Source: Sphaerochaeta sp032144095 (GTDB lineage Bacteria; Spirochaetota; Spirochaetia; Sphaerochaetales; Sphaerochaetaceae). Taken from it: a stretch of DNA of 64,000 bases. This document shows positions 41,701 to 50,155 of this stretch, one piece after another; positions within the stretch are counted from its first letter, which is position 1; every line of letters begins with the position of its first letter. The notes below the pieces were generated by a model. It did no database searches. It was not told the DNA's origin and saw only the letters and a program-made list of their open reading frames with translations. The position numbers and the translations under genes are program-made. Location of the stretch: positions 29,142 through 93,141 of the forward strand of contig NZ_JAVSNJ010000009.1 in the NCBI RefSeq assembly GCF_032144095.1, given 5' to 3'.

Positions 41701-43562
41701 TGACAAAAAGAAGAGCCCTGGTCCTGGTTCTGGTGCTGGTGACATGCTCGAGCCTGTTCGCCATAGACTATGTCTTTGACTCATACCATCTGGATTTGGC
41801 TGTCTCCCCAAGCAATGTCTATACGATACAAGAGGATATTGTTGCCAATTTCTCAACCCCCGGGCATGGTATTTACCGTGAGATTCCCATCCGGTTTGGA
41901 AAAAGGCGCGTAGCTTTGGACAATCTGCAGAGCAGCGATCCCATCATCCAGGATTCGGTCTCTTCTGACTATATTACCTTCCGCCTGGGATCGGCAGATA
42001 CCACAGTCATTGGAAGGAAGGCCTATGCCATCAGCTATACCTACGATATTGGCTCCGATGACTACGCAGACTACGATGAGCTCTACTTCAACCTGGTGGG
42101 GCAGGGCTGGCAGAGTACCATCAAGGATTTTACCTTTGCCATCCATTTCCCCAAGCCGATCGACCCCTCCATGATCTCTCTTACCGGTGGCTCCTATGGG
42201 TCGACAGACCAAAGGGGGAGCTACACACTCTCCTCCGACAGGAAGACCCTGACAGGGAAGGCTGAGAACCTCGCCCCAGGACAAGCCCTCACCATCAGGG
42301 TCCAGATGGAACAAGGGTACTTTGTAGGGGCTACTGTCCATCGCGACTATACGGTTCCCCTCTCCATCCTTGTTGTGCTTGCAGGCCTTGTCACAAGCAT
42401 CTTTGCCACCCGGCTCTTCAGACGGTATGGAAGGGAAGACCTGTTCGTTCCTGTTGTCCGTTTCGATCCCCCCGAGGGCTTTTCCCCCTTGGAAGTGGGC
42501 TATATTGCCGATGGTGTGGTCGACAACAAGGACCTGACATCCCTGTTCTTCTACTGGGCTGACAGCGGCTGCCTTACCATCACGGAAGAATCAGCAAAGA
42601 AGATTACCTTTACCCGCCTGAAGGAACCTGTCACCGACAAGAAGCACGAGCGTGAACTTTTTGATGCATTCTTTGCCTGTGGGGATGGGACCACCGTCAC
42701 TCTCAAGCAGCTGGAGACGGAGAAGTTTGCCCAGGCGATGCAGAAGGCCAAGACCCAGACCCAGGCATATTTCAAGGGGGAGAGGAGGCTGAACGATCCT
42801 GTAGCAGAACGCAAGCGGGTTGCTCTCTTCCTCATGGCGGCAGCGATGGTGGTGGCCAATGCCATCGCATCGAGTATCAGCTACCTTGCAGGAGGGACTG
42901 TGGCACTGCTTGTCGTCGGGGCCTTCTCCATGGCAATGAGCGCCATCATAGCCTATCGGCTCACCACAAACTGGGAGATGCGAGGTCCTTTCTCAAAATT
43001 CATCAAGGTCGTGGCATTCGTTCTGGTCTGTATCGTAGCCTATGCAGCAGCCTTCATCATCGAGTACGGGGTAGTGGGAAATGGTGAGATCTATTCTCTC
43101 TTCATGTCCCTGTCTGTCGTGTTCTTCCCCTCCTATCTTGGTTTCCTGGGGGTGGTGAGTGCAAAGCGCAGTACCTATGCAACCAGGATGCTGGAACAGA
43201 CCATCGGCTATCGGGACTTCATCCGCGAGGTCGAGGTAGAGAAGCTCAAACTGATGATCGACAGCGATCCCACCCTCTTCTACCATGTGCTCGGCTATGC
43301 GATCGTGCTGGGTCTGGAGGAGAAGTGGGCGAAGAAATTCTCTACCATCACCCTCGACCCTCCCACCTGGTACTATGGGCAGAACCTTGCATTCAATGCG
43401 CTGTTCTACAGCTCTCTGTCGCATAGGATCCACGCAAACGTCATGGAGCATACGATCTATGCCCAGGCCAGGAGCGGTGCCTCGGGCGGTGTGCGTTCCT
43501 CCTTTGGGGGAAGCGGCTTCAGCGGAGGTGGCTTTGGTGGCGGCGGAGGCGGGGCATGGTAG
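41700..43562 (+). CDS. DUF2207 membrane protein with Gly-rich tail
   Basis: 620 residues. A signal peptide (RALVLVLVLVTCSSLFA) leads to an extracytoplasmic beta-rich domain (IQEDIVANFSTPGHGIYREIPIRF), a membrane helix at about 219-240, a cytoplasmic domain with a winged-helix-like stretch, then more helices (~360-480) and a glycine-serine tail (GGSGFSGGGFGGGGGGAW). This is the DUF2207/YciQ layout. Role unknown; consistent pairing with lemA suggests an envelope complex. Start ATG overlaps the lemA TGA; the stop overlaps the next gene by 7 nt. Confidence 0.88.
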   Translation: MTKRRALVLVLVLVTCSSLFAIDYVFDSYHLDLAVSPSNVYTIQEDIVANFSTPGHGIYREIPIRFGKRRVALDNLQSSDPIIQDSVSSDYITFRLGSADTTVIGRKAYAISYTYDIGSDDYADYDELYFNLVGQGWQSTIKDFTFAIHFPKPIDPSMISLTGGSYGSTDQRGSYTLSSDRKTLTGKAENLAPGQALTIRVQMEQGYFVGATVHRDYTVPLSILVVLAGLVTSIFATRLFRRYGREDLFVPVVRFDPPEGFSPLEVGYIADGVVDNKDLTSLFFYWADSGCLTITEESAKKITFTRLKEPVTDKKHERELFDAFFACGDGTTVTLKQLETEKFAQAMQKAKTQTQAYFKGERRLNDPVAERKRVALFLMAAAMVVANAIASSISYLAGGTVALLVVGAFSMAMSAIIAYRLTTNWEMRGPFSKFIKVVAFVLVCIVAYAAAFIIEYGVVGNGEIYSLFMSLSVVFFPSYLGFLGVVSAKRSTYATRMLEQTIGYRDFIREVEVEKLKLMIDSDPTLFYHVLGYAIVLGLEEKWAKKFSTITLDPPTWYYGQNLAFNALFYSSLSHRIHANVMEHTIYAQARSGASGGVRSSFGGSGFSGGGFGGGGGGAW

Positions 43563-43780
43563 AGAAAAAGCAGATCAAGCCGGGTTGGTACCGGCATTTC
43601 AAGGGTGGCCTCTATGAGGTCATCGATACGGTAATCGATAGCGAGAGCCTCCAGACGATGGTGCTCTACCGTCCGGAGAACTCCACTGACCTCTGGGTAC
43701 GCCCCTACGATATGTTCCTCGAGACGGTTTCCAAGGATGGGTTTCCCATCCCAAGGTTCTCTCCTTTGCAGAAAGGATAG
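43556..43780 (+). CDS. DUF1653 small protein
   Basis: 74 residues. IKPGWYRHFKGGLYEVIDTVIDSESLQTMVLYRP and DLWVRPYDMFLETV match the DUF1653 family (a small SH3-like beta barrel), a one-domain cytoplasmic protein of unknown function. It is coupled to the DUF2207 gene by a 7-nt overlap. Confidence 0.85.
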   Translation: MVEKKQIKPGWYRHFKGGLYEVIDTVIDSESLQTMVLYRPENSTDLWVRPYDMFLETVSKDGFPIPRFSPLQKG

Positions 43781-43787
43781 GGGAACA

Positions 43788-43815
43788 CAAAAAAACGGAG
43801 CCGAAAGGCTCCGTT
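43788..43815 (-). terminator. Terminator of the RRM gene, shared with the DUF1653 gene
   Basis: ACGGAGCC-GAAA-GGCTCCGT. Read leftward it is followed by seven Ts, a strong intrinsic terminator for the RRM gene. Read rightward it has only TTCCC after the stem and would end the lemA operon less efficiently. Confidence 0.85.
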
Positions 43816-43851
43816 CCCATTACTGAATCTTTTGAGCGAAACTTCTCTACC

Positions 43852-44130
43852 TTAGTTACGGTAGTTGTTGTGTGTTGGGCGAGGTTTTGCAATTGCTTCG
43901 TTCACACGAAGGTTGCGACCACCCAGGTCTGTGCCATCGAGCTGGGAGATTGCAGCGTCTGCAGCTGTGTCCTCTTCCATCTCTACGAAAGCGAACCCCT
44001 TGGGGCGGCGGGTTTCGCGGTCAATGATGATATTGGCACTAAGTACGGTTCCGTACTGTGCAAACAGGTCCCGAAGTTCTTCTTCGGAGGTGTTGTAACT
44101 CATGTTACCAACATAGATTTTCTTTGCCAT
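43852..44130 (-). CDS. RRM-type RNA-binding protein
   Basis: 92 residues from the ATG at 44130 (MAKKIYVGNMSYNT), nine bases after AAGGA. A single RRM fills the protein: RNP2 KIYVGNM and RNP1 KGFAFVEM, with the aromatic residues that stack on RNA present. The C-terminus PTHNNYRN is short and polar. Bacterial single-RRM proteins bind single-stranded RNA and are often cold-induced. About 170 nt of non-coding DNA upstream is shared with the divergent lipid-kinase genes. Confidence 0.92.
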   Translation of the reverse strand: MAKKIYVGNMSYNTSEEELRDLFAQYGTVLSANIIIDRETRRPKGFAFVEMEEDTAADAAISQLDGTDLGGRNLRVNEAIAKPRPTHNNYRN

Positions 44131-44394
44131 TAAAGCATCCTTCACAGGCATTGCCTGTCTAATACAATACTTGCTCTATTTGGCGCAGTCTTGAGCTTTT
44201 ACCTGTCTGTAGGAGCGATTCAGTAACGCACTTGAAGGATCTAGATAACGGACCAGCTGCAACACAAAAACTAAAGCTGATTAACGGTAGCATGAGCCTG
44301 TATGCCTGTCAATTATTCTATTCAGGGTTTTTTTGACATTCCAACGCTTCTGCTCTACTTGCAATTCTTTGTGCATGCCTGCATGATACTTGAC

Positions 44395-45060
44395 ATGAAT
44401 AGCAATATTGTCGGATTACTAGTTTCCTTCGCCTTTCTTGGGGCCGTCATCGTGTTTGCCTTTGTCCTGGGAAAGCGCACAAGCATAAGCAGTGAGACCA
44501 TGCGTAAGATCATCCATATTGGGGTATCCAATTGGTGGTTCATCGAAATCACCTATTTCACGACACTTGCCTATGCTCTTGTCGGGCCTATCTTCTTCAT
44601 CATTGTCAACAGCCTCTTTACCTTCAGAGATTGGGGCAAGTACATTGGTATGGACGATAGGAAGCGCAACTATGGCCTGATCTATTTCCCGGTAACCCTG
44701 TTGCTGCTGGTTATAGCGCAGTACCAGGGCCTGCTCTCTCTCCTTTCCTGCAGCGTCGGGGTGTTGGTCATGGGCTATGGGGATGGCCTTGCTGCCCTCA
44801 TAGGGAAAAAATGGGGCAAACGGAAGCTGAACATCCCCTCAGGTGGCAAGACCTCCCTTGGGACCATGGTGATGTTCCTGGTGAGTTTTCTCATCACCTT
44901 CTTGGCCTTGCTCTCCACTACGCTCACCCTCGGGACGGTTGTTGGGGTGGCTTTGCTTGTGGGATTGGTCTCCGCAGTCGTTGAGGCGATCACCCCATTG
45001 GGGTTGGACAACATTACCGTCCCCTTGCTCGCTGCGTTTCTTGTAGGGGTTTTCGTATGA
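44395..45060 (+). CDS. Phytol/dolichol-kinase-like CTP-dependent lipid kinase (VTE5/SEC59 family)
   Basis: About 221 residues, six to seven membrane helices. The family hallmark is visible: ISSETMRKIIHIGVSNWWF (RK-x2-H), VMGYGDGLAALIGKKWGKRKL and PSGGKTSLGTMVMFLVSF, the CTP-binding G-D-x-x-A...GK / KT-x-x-G boxes. Enzymes with these motifs phosphorylate polyprenols or phytol using CTP. The start is uncertain (44302, 44383 or 44395); 44395 gives a family-like N-terminus. The gene overlaps the next by 4 nt, and the neighbour is a VTE6/DUF92 protein, the second kinase of prenol salvage. Confidence 0.78.
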   Translation: MNSNIVGLLVSFAFLGAVIVFAFVLGKRTSISSETMRKIIHIGVSNWWFIEITYFTTLAYALVGPIFFIIVNSLFTFRDWGKYIGMDDRKRNYGLIYFPVTLLLLVIAQYQGLLSLLSCSVGVLVMGYGDGLAALIGKKWGKRKLNIPSGGKTSLGTMVMFLVSFLITFLALLSTTLTLGTVVGVALLVGLVSAVVEAITPLGLDNITVPLLAAFLVGVFV

Positions 45061-45923
45061 ATCTTGTCCCTAACTCAGGATCCTTCACAGCGATGTTCGA
45101 CCAGTGGTTTTTTGCCGGACCCTACCCAGTGCTCCTGCTTGCCCTCTTGATGCTGGTGATCGCCCTTGTCTCCTACGTTGTCAGGCAGCTGACAGCCAGC
45201 GGTGCCGTCGCCGCCTTCCTGGTCGGGTTTGGCACGACCTATCTGCTGGGTTTTGGCGCCCTTGCACTGCTTATGCTGTTTTTCCTCGCTGCAGGGGTTC
45301 TGAGCAAGATTGCCAAAAGAAGGTCCAAGGTGGATGCACTGAAGATCCAGGCAAAGGGAAGCCGTAGGGATGGGATGCAGGTCTTTGCCAATGGGGGTAT
45401 GGCCCTTGTAGCGGCTGTCCTGTACTACTTCTCCCCCTCCATGGTCGTCCTGGTCATGTTTGGTGCCAGCATTGCAGAGGCGGCCAGTGATACCTTCGCC
45501 GGTGAGGTAGGGATCCTCTCAAAGACAAAGCCTGTCTCCATCATCACCGGTCGGCCAATGAAACCTGGGCTCTCGGGGGCTGTCAGCGCGCTGGGCAGCC
45601 TTGCAGGGCTTCTGGGCTCGGCCCTCATCGCCCTCTCATGGATGGGCAACTTTCTTCCCTTGACAGCCAAGGGTTTTGCCTACGCTTCAGTTGTCGCAGT
45701 AAGTGGGTTCTTTGGATGCCTCATGGACAGCGTCCTTGGCGCAACGGTACAGGCCCACTACTACAACAAGGAGAGCGATTCACTTACCGAACACCCTCTC
45801 CTCAACGGGGAGAAACTTCCTTTGGTACGCGGCTTTGGCTGGATTGACAACGACCTGGTAAACCTGATGAGCAATGTGATAGCCACGCTCCTGGCCGCTT
45901 CGCTTGCCCTTGTTGTGGGATAA
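45057..45923 (+). CDS. DUF92 family membrane protein, phytyl-phosphate-kinase-like (VTE6)
   Basis: 288 residues, about seven helices. DUF92 motifs: LTASGAVAAFLVGFGTTYLLGFGALALLMLFFLAAGVLSKIAKRRK-like start, QVFANGGMALVAAVLYYF, ASIAEAASDTFAGEVGILSKTKPVSIITGRPMKPGLSGAVSALGSLAGLLGS, and the C-terminal WIDNDLVNLMSN. The plant relative VTE6 phosphorylates phytyl-P to phytyl-PP. Coupled (ATGA) to the VTE5-like gene, it is consistent with conversion of a prenyl alcohol to its diphosphate. Confidence 0.82.
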   Translation: MNLVPNSGSFTAMFDQWFFAGPYPVLLLALLMLVIALVSYVVRQLTASGAVAAFLVGFGTTYLLGFGALALLMLFFLAAGVLSKIAKRRSKVDALKIQAKGSRRDGMQVFANGGMALVAAVLYYFSPSMVVLVMFGASIAEAASDTFAGEVGILSKTKPVSIITGRPMKPGLSGAVSALGSLAGLLGSALIALSWMGNFLPLTAKGFAYASVVAVSGFFGCLMDSVLGATVQAHYYNKESDSLTEHPLLNGEKLPLVRGFGWIDNDLVNLMSNVIATLLAASLALVVG

Positions 45924-45939
45924 AGTGCATTTGGCACTT
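45923..45939 (+). terminator. Weak hairpin after the lipid-kinase pair
   Basis: AAGTGC-ATTTG-GCACTT immediately follows the DUF92 stop codon; a T-rich stretch (CTTTTTTCTTT) comes about ten bases later. It is a short stem and a modest terminator candidate. It is not a CIRCE element: the nine-base arms are missing. Confidence 0.4.
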
Positions 45940-46021
45940 GCTTCTCCGCTTTTTTCTTTGTATCTTACATCTCGGTGGGATTGAATATGGCCCTCCGGTA
46001 TATTTTAGACCACATATTCTT

Positions 46022-46035
46022 AAGTGAGGATATAT
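46022..46035 (+). promoter_or_regulatory. groEL translation leader, identical to that of yajC
   Basis: AAGTGAGGATATAT lies three bases before the groEL ATG and recurs exactly before yajC (47861-47874). It contains GAGG at ribosome-binding distance. A candidate promoter for groEL is TTGAAT (45981) with TTTAGA (46004), 17 bp apart. Confidence 0.45.
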
Positions 46036-46038
46036 AGT

Positions 46039-47673
46039 ATGGCAAAACAATTGCAGTTCAACGAAGAGGCACGCAAGTCTTTAGTGGCAGGTGTTGAAAA
46101 GATTTCCCGTGCAGTGATGTCAACCCTCGGTCCCAAGGGACGGTTGGTTGTGATTGACAAGAAGTTCGGTGCTCCTACCGTAACCAAGGACGGAGTCTCA
46201 GTCGCCCGTGAAGTAGAATTGGAAGATCCGTTTGAAAACATGGGTGCCCAGCTTCTTAAGGAAGTTGCAACAAAAACCAATGACGTTGCTGGTGATGGAA
46301 CCACCACTGCTACTGTTCTTGCTTGGTCTATCACCAAGGAAGGAATGAAGAGTGTTGCAGCGGGTGTCAACCCCATGGGTATTCGCCGTGGTATCGACAA
46401 GGCAGTGGCCGATGCTGTCGTGGAGATCAAGAAACAGGCGAAGATGATCAAGGACAAGGAAGAGATCGCACAGGTCGCATCCATCAGCGCCAACAACGAC
46501 CGCACCATCGGCGACGAGATCGCCAATGCAATGGAGAAGGTCGGGCTCGATGGTGTCATCACCGTTGAGGAGTCCAAGACCATCGAGACCACCACTGACT
46601 TTGTGGAAGGCATGCAGTTTGACCGCGGATACCTGTCCGCCTACTTCTGCAACAACCGCGACACCATGACCACCGTCATGGATGACCCCTTCATCCTTAT
46701 CTACGACAAGAAGATCTCCAACATGAAGGAGCTGCTTCCTATCCTTGAGAAGATTGCCCAGACCAGCAAGCCCCTGCTCATCATTGCAGAGGATGTTGAT
46801 GGCGAAGCCCTTGCTACCCTGGTAGTGAACAGCGTACGGGGAATTCTCAATGTAGTTGCTGTCAAGGCTCCTGGCTTTGGCGATCGCCGCAAGGCAATGC
46901 TCGAGGATATCGCAGTGCTCACCGGTGGTGAGGTCATCAGCGAAGAACTCGGCCTGAAGCTTGAGAACGCAGACCTCTCCCAGCTCGGAAGGGCCAAGAG
47001 CGTCAAGGTTGAGAAAGAGAATACCACCATCATCAATGGCAATGGCAAACAGTCTGACATCAAGGATCGCATCGCCCAGATCAAGGTGCAGATTGGTGAT
47101 ACCACCAGTGACTATGACCGCGAGAAGCTGCAGGAAAGACTTGCCAAGCTCGCCGGCGGCGTCGCTGTACTCAACGTTGGTGCTGCAACTGAGGTCGAGC
47201 TCAAGGAAAAGAAACATAGAGTCGAGGATGCCCTCAGTGCAACCCGAGCAGCCATCGAGGAGGGAGTAATCCCCGGCGGTGGTGTGGCTCTGATCCAGGC
47301 TGCCAAGGCCCTTGGCGAATATGACCTCTCCAAGCTGACTGAGGATGAGAGGATCGGATACAAGATTGTACGCCGTGCTCTTGAGGAGCCCATCCGCCAG
47401 ATTGCAGCGAATGCAGGTCTTGACGGTTCCCTGATCGCTGACAAGTGCAAGCACGAGTCAGTTGGCATGGGCTTCGATGCCGATCAGATGCAGTGGGTGA
47501 ACATGTTCGAGAGAGGAATCATCGATCCTGTGAAGGTCACCCGCAGTGCACTGCAGAATGCAGCATCCATTGCAGCTCTGATCCTAACCACAGAGTGTGC
47601 CATTGCAGACATCCCAGCTCCAGCAGCACCCTCCATGGGTGGTGGCGGAGACGGCATGGGCGGCATGATGTAA
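46039..47673 (+). CDS. groL: Chaperonin GroEL (Hsp60)
   Basis: 544 residues, full length. The start MAKQLQFNEEARKSL is chosen over an upstream in-frame ATG. Signature motifs: VMSTLGPKGRLVVIDKKFGAPTVTKDGVSVAREVELEDPFENMGAQLLKEVA, VAGDGTTTATVLAW (ATPase Asp), AAIEEGVIPGGGVALIQAA and the GGGGDGMGGMM tail. It folds proteins in a double ring with GroES. groES is not adjacent on either side, and no CIRCE or HrcA element is visible upstream. A good terminator follows. Confidence 0.98.
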   Translation: MAKQLQFNEEARKSLVAGVEKISRAVMSTLGPKGRLVVIDKKFGAPTVTKDGVSVAREVELEDPFENMGAQLLKEVATKTNDVAGDGTTTATVLAWSITKEGMKSVAAGVNPMGIRRGIDKAVADAVVEIKKQAKMIKDKEEIAQVASISANNDRTIGDEIANAMEKVGLDGVITVEESKTIETTTDFVEGMQFDRGYLSAYFCNNRDTMTTVMDDPFILIYDKKISNMKELLPILEKIAQTSKPLLIIAEDVDGEALATLVVNSVRGILNVVAVKAPGFGDRRKAMLEDIAVLTGGEVISEELGLKLENADLSQLGRAKSVKVEKENTTIINGNGKQSDIKDRIAQIKVQIGDTTSDYDREKLQERLAKLAGGVAVLNVGAATEVELKEKKHRVEDALSATRAAIEEGVIPGGGVALIQAAKALGEYDLSKLTEDERIGYKIVRRALEEPIRQIAANAGLDGSLIADKCKHESVGMGFDADQMQWVNMFERGIIDPVKVTRSALQNAASIAALILTTECAIADIPAPAAPSMGGGGDGMGGMM

Positions 47674-47688
47674 GGTCTAAGAGTGCAA

Positions 47689-47720
47689 AAGGCCGCAAGG
47701 AAGTAATTCTTTGCGGCCTT
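47689..47720 (+). terminator. Terminator of groEL
   Basis: AAGGCCGCAA pairs with TTGCGGCCTT (10 bp, 12-nt loop), 16 nt after the groEL stop, followed by CTTC. It separates groEL from the secretion operon. Confidence 0.75.
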
Positions 47721-47860
47721 CTTCGTGTCTATCGCATGCTCAAGGATACAGATGGTAAAACTTGACTACCATAGCTTGAACATGCTACTTTAATCGGTAC
47801 TTGGAAAATTGGATGGAAAGTGAACTTCTTCCCAGTTTCCTGTAATCCGATTTTCTATCA

Positions 47861-47874
47861 AAGTGAGGATATAT
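47861..47874 (+). promoter_or_regulatory. yajC translation leader, copy of the groEL leader
   Basis: AAGTGAGGATATAT, identical over 14 nt to the sequence before groEL, two bases ahead of the yajC ATG at 47877. GAGG is the probable ribosome-binding core. Confidence 0.45.
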
Positions 47875-47876
47875 CC

Positions 47877-48401
47877 ATGTTGTCATTTCTAAGTGCATTG
47901 GCTGCCCCTGAGGCCTCTGGAGCAGCAAGCTCAACCGGTTCCATGATGACCACGTTCGTAACGTTCGGGCTCATCATCGTCATTTTCTACTTCCTGATCA
48001 TTCGCCCACAGAAGAAGCGAGACAAGGATACCAAGGAAATGCTCTCTTCCATCAAGAAAGGCGATAAGGTAGTCTCTATTGGAGGAATCCATGGGACTGT
48101 GATTACCGTCAAGGAAACCTCTGTGGTTGTGAAGGTGGATGATAACACCCGTCTTGAATTTTCCAGAAGTGCCATCAGCAGCATCGTCAACCGCAAGGCT
48201 GAGACCGCTACGGCTTCCAACAAGAAAAACAAGAAAGACGCCCAAGTAGAACAGGTCGCTGCCCCCGAGACAGAAGAGGCAACCGTTGTGGAAGCTGTAG
48301 CCGAGAAGGCCCCAGTCTCCAACAAGAAGAAGACCAAGAAGGAATCTGCCACTGATGCGACCGTTGTCGAGACGGCCCCCGAATCTGACGCTAAAAACTA
48401 A
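47877..48401 (+). CDS. yajC: Preprotein translocase accessory subunit YajC
   Basis: 174 residues from the ATG at 47877. One membrane helix (TTFVTFGLIIVIFYFLIIRPQKKRDKDTKEM, the family signature), then the soluble KKGDKVVSIGGIHGTVITVKETSVVVKVDDNTRLEFSRSAISSIV domain. A C-terminal extension of ~75 residues rich in Ala/Lys/Glu (NKKNKKDAQVEQ, EKAPVSNKKKTKK) is longer than in E. coli (110 residues) and probably disordered. It works with SecDF at the Sec translocon; secD follows after 26 nt. Confidence 0.95.
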   Translation: MLSFLSALAAPEASGAASSTGSMMTTFVTFGLIIVIFYFLIIRPQKKRDKDTKEMLSSIKKGDKVVSIGGIHGTVITVKETSVVVKVDDNTRLEFSRSAISSIVNRKAETATASNKKNKKDAQVEQVAAPETEEATVVEAVAEKAPVSNKKKTKKESATDATVVETAPESDAKN

Positions 48402-48427
48402 ACTATAGAGACAATCTGGAGAGTATC

Positions 48428-50155
48428 ATGAAAAAACGGAGTCGTCTGGTGATTGTTCTGCTGGTGATCTTGATGTGTGGATTTTTCCTATATCCTACAC
48501 TCAAGTGGTACGGCGGGGTACCTCAGAGCACCAAAGAATTGGCAACAGGCTCGAACGTGCAGATCAAGGAATATTCACGCGGACAAGCTTCGCGGGACCT
48601 TCGTGCATTAAAGGAATTGGTGGCGAAGGATTCCCTTACCATCCTTCCGGACGAGTATGGATATCTTAAGGAACAGGCCAAGGCCAACTACAAGGCCATG
48701 AAGAAACCTGTTCCCAAGACATGGACAGTGGCAGCCCTTTTCGGAGGATTCTACAATGAACAGGATCTGTTTGATTCCTGCGAGCAGTATTATCGCACCG
48801 AGTTGCTTGGCCTCAAAGCCTTGAGTGCCAAGGCTTTGCAGCTTGGTCTTGACCTTCGAGGCGGCATGAGCATCCTGCTTGAAGCCGATGTGAAGGCCTT
48901 TGAGGCGAAGAAAGGTTCTTCTGCCACCGCTGCGCAAGTTACCGCAGCAGTCAAGCAGGATATCGAGATCCTTGAAAAGCGCATCGACCAGTTTGGTGTC
49001 AGTGAGCCAGTCATCAGACTGCAGGGTACAGACCAGATTCTCATTGAAGTTCCCGGAGCCGCCGATCCTGAGAGGGTAAATTCCTTCCTCAGAGGCAAGG
49101 GGTCCTTGGAGTTCAAGATGGTCGATACCGCTTTGACGACACAACTTGATGCATACTACAAGGCCAATCCTTCTGAGGTATATACCGACAGTGGAGCCTT
49201 GAAGCAACCTGATTTCCTCCCTGCTGGCAAGCTTGCAGCGGGCTACTATGTAAGTGACAGCTATGGCATCGACGAACTCGATCGCTTTGTGGTCATCGAA
49301 GAGGAAGTAGGTCTTGACGGAAGCCATCTGGAAAGTGCAACCACCAGTACCGACGGCATCACCGGCAGGCCTGTGGTCAACTTCCAGCTTGATAGCGTTG
49401 GCGGCGATGTGTTCTATAAGCTTACCTCCACCCACGTCAACGAGACCCTTGCAGTTGTCATGGACGGAAAGGTCAAGGCCATGGCCACCATCACCCAGGG
49501 GATCCGCAACTCCGTACAGATCTCAGGCTTCAACGCAGCAGAGGCCAATGACTTGGCAATTGTCCTGCGCACTGCAGCCCTTCCGATCGAGCTGACTGTT
49601 TCCAGCCAGCAGGCAGTTGGAGCCACCCTTGGTGAAGATGCTGTTGCAGCAGGTCTGAAGGCTATTGCCCTAGGGCTGCTGTTGGTAGTGTTGCTCATGT
49701 TTGGCTATTACCATGTCAGTGGTCTGGTTGCCAATCTGGCCTTGCTCTTCAACGTGGTCATCATGCTCTCTGTTCTCTCTGCCTTCAACTTTACCTTGAC
49801 CCTTACCAGTGTGGCAGGCCTTATCCTGACCCTAGGTATGGCCGTAGATACCAACGTCATCATCTTTGAGCGTATCAAGGAAGAGCGTAGGTTGGGCAAG
49901 AGCGATATTGCTTCTGTCAGGGCCGGTTTTGACAAGGCTTTCTGGACGGTCATGGATGCGAACATCACGACCATCATTGCAGCCTTGGTACTGTCCCAGC
50001 TTGGTAGCAGTTCGGTCAAAGGATTCGCAAACACCTTGGCAATTGGTATCGTAAGCTCGGTATTTACCGCCCTGTTTGTGTCTCACTTGATTTTTGATGC
50101 AGCTGTTACCGACCGTGAAGGCAAAAAGTTGCACATCAGCTGGAGGAAAAACTAA
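48428..50155 (+). CDS. secD: Protein-export membrane protein SecD
   Basis: 575 residues. One N-terminal helix, a large periplasmic part (P1) with the conserved LQLGLDLRGGMSILLE at its start and KRIDQFGVSEPVIRLQGTDQILIEVPG, then five C-terminal helices containing the Sec motifs GDAVAAGLKAIALGLLLVVLLMFGYY and GLILTLGMAVDTNVIIFERIKEE. SecDF pulls exported chains across the membrane using the proton or sodium gradient. The N-terminal insert before DLRGG (residues ~30-130) is longer than usual. The stop directly precedes the secF start codon. Confidence 0.96.
   Translation: MKKRSRLVIVLLVILMCGFFLYPTLKWYGGVPQSTKELATGSNVQIKEYSRGQASRDLRALKELVAKDSLTILPDEYGYLKEQAKANYKAMKKPVPKTWTVAALFGGFYNEQDLFDSCEQYYRTELLGLKALSAKALQLGLDLRGGMSILLEADVKAFEAKKGSSATAAQVTAAVKQDIEILEKRIDQFGVSEPVIRLQGTDQILIEVPGAADPERVNSFLRGKGSLEFKMVDTALTTQLDAYYKANPSEVYTDSGALKQPDFLPAGKLAAGYYVSDSYGIDELDRFVVIEEEVGLDGSHLESATTSTDGITGRPVVNFQLDSVGGDVFYKLTSTHVNETLAVVMDGKVKAMATITQGIRNSVQISGFNAAEANDLAIVLRTAALPIELTVSSQQAVGATLGEDAVAAGLKAIALGLLLVVLLMFGYYHVSGLVANLALLFNVVIMLSVLSAFNFTLTLTSVAGLILTLGMAVDTNVIIFERIKEERRLGKSDIASVRAGFDKAFWTVMDANITTIIAALVLSQLGSSSVKGFANTLAIGIVSSVFTALFVSHLIFDAAVTDREGKKLHISWRKN

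Noticed and set aside
45923..45939. AAGTGC/GCACTT as a CIRCE heat-shock element before groEL
   Set aside because: CIRCE has nine-base arms TTAGCACTC/GAGTGCTAA. Here only six bases pair, and the repeat lies directly at the end of the preceding gene.
46198..47454. A 418-codon open frame opposite groEL
   Set aside because: Shadow frame of groEL; no motif or ribosome-binding site.
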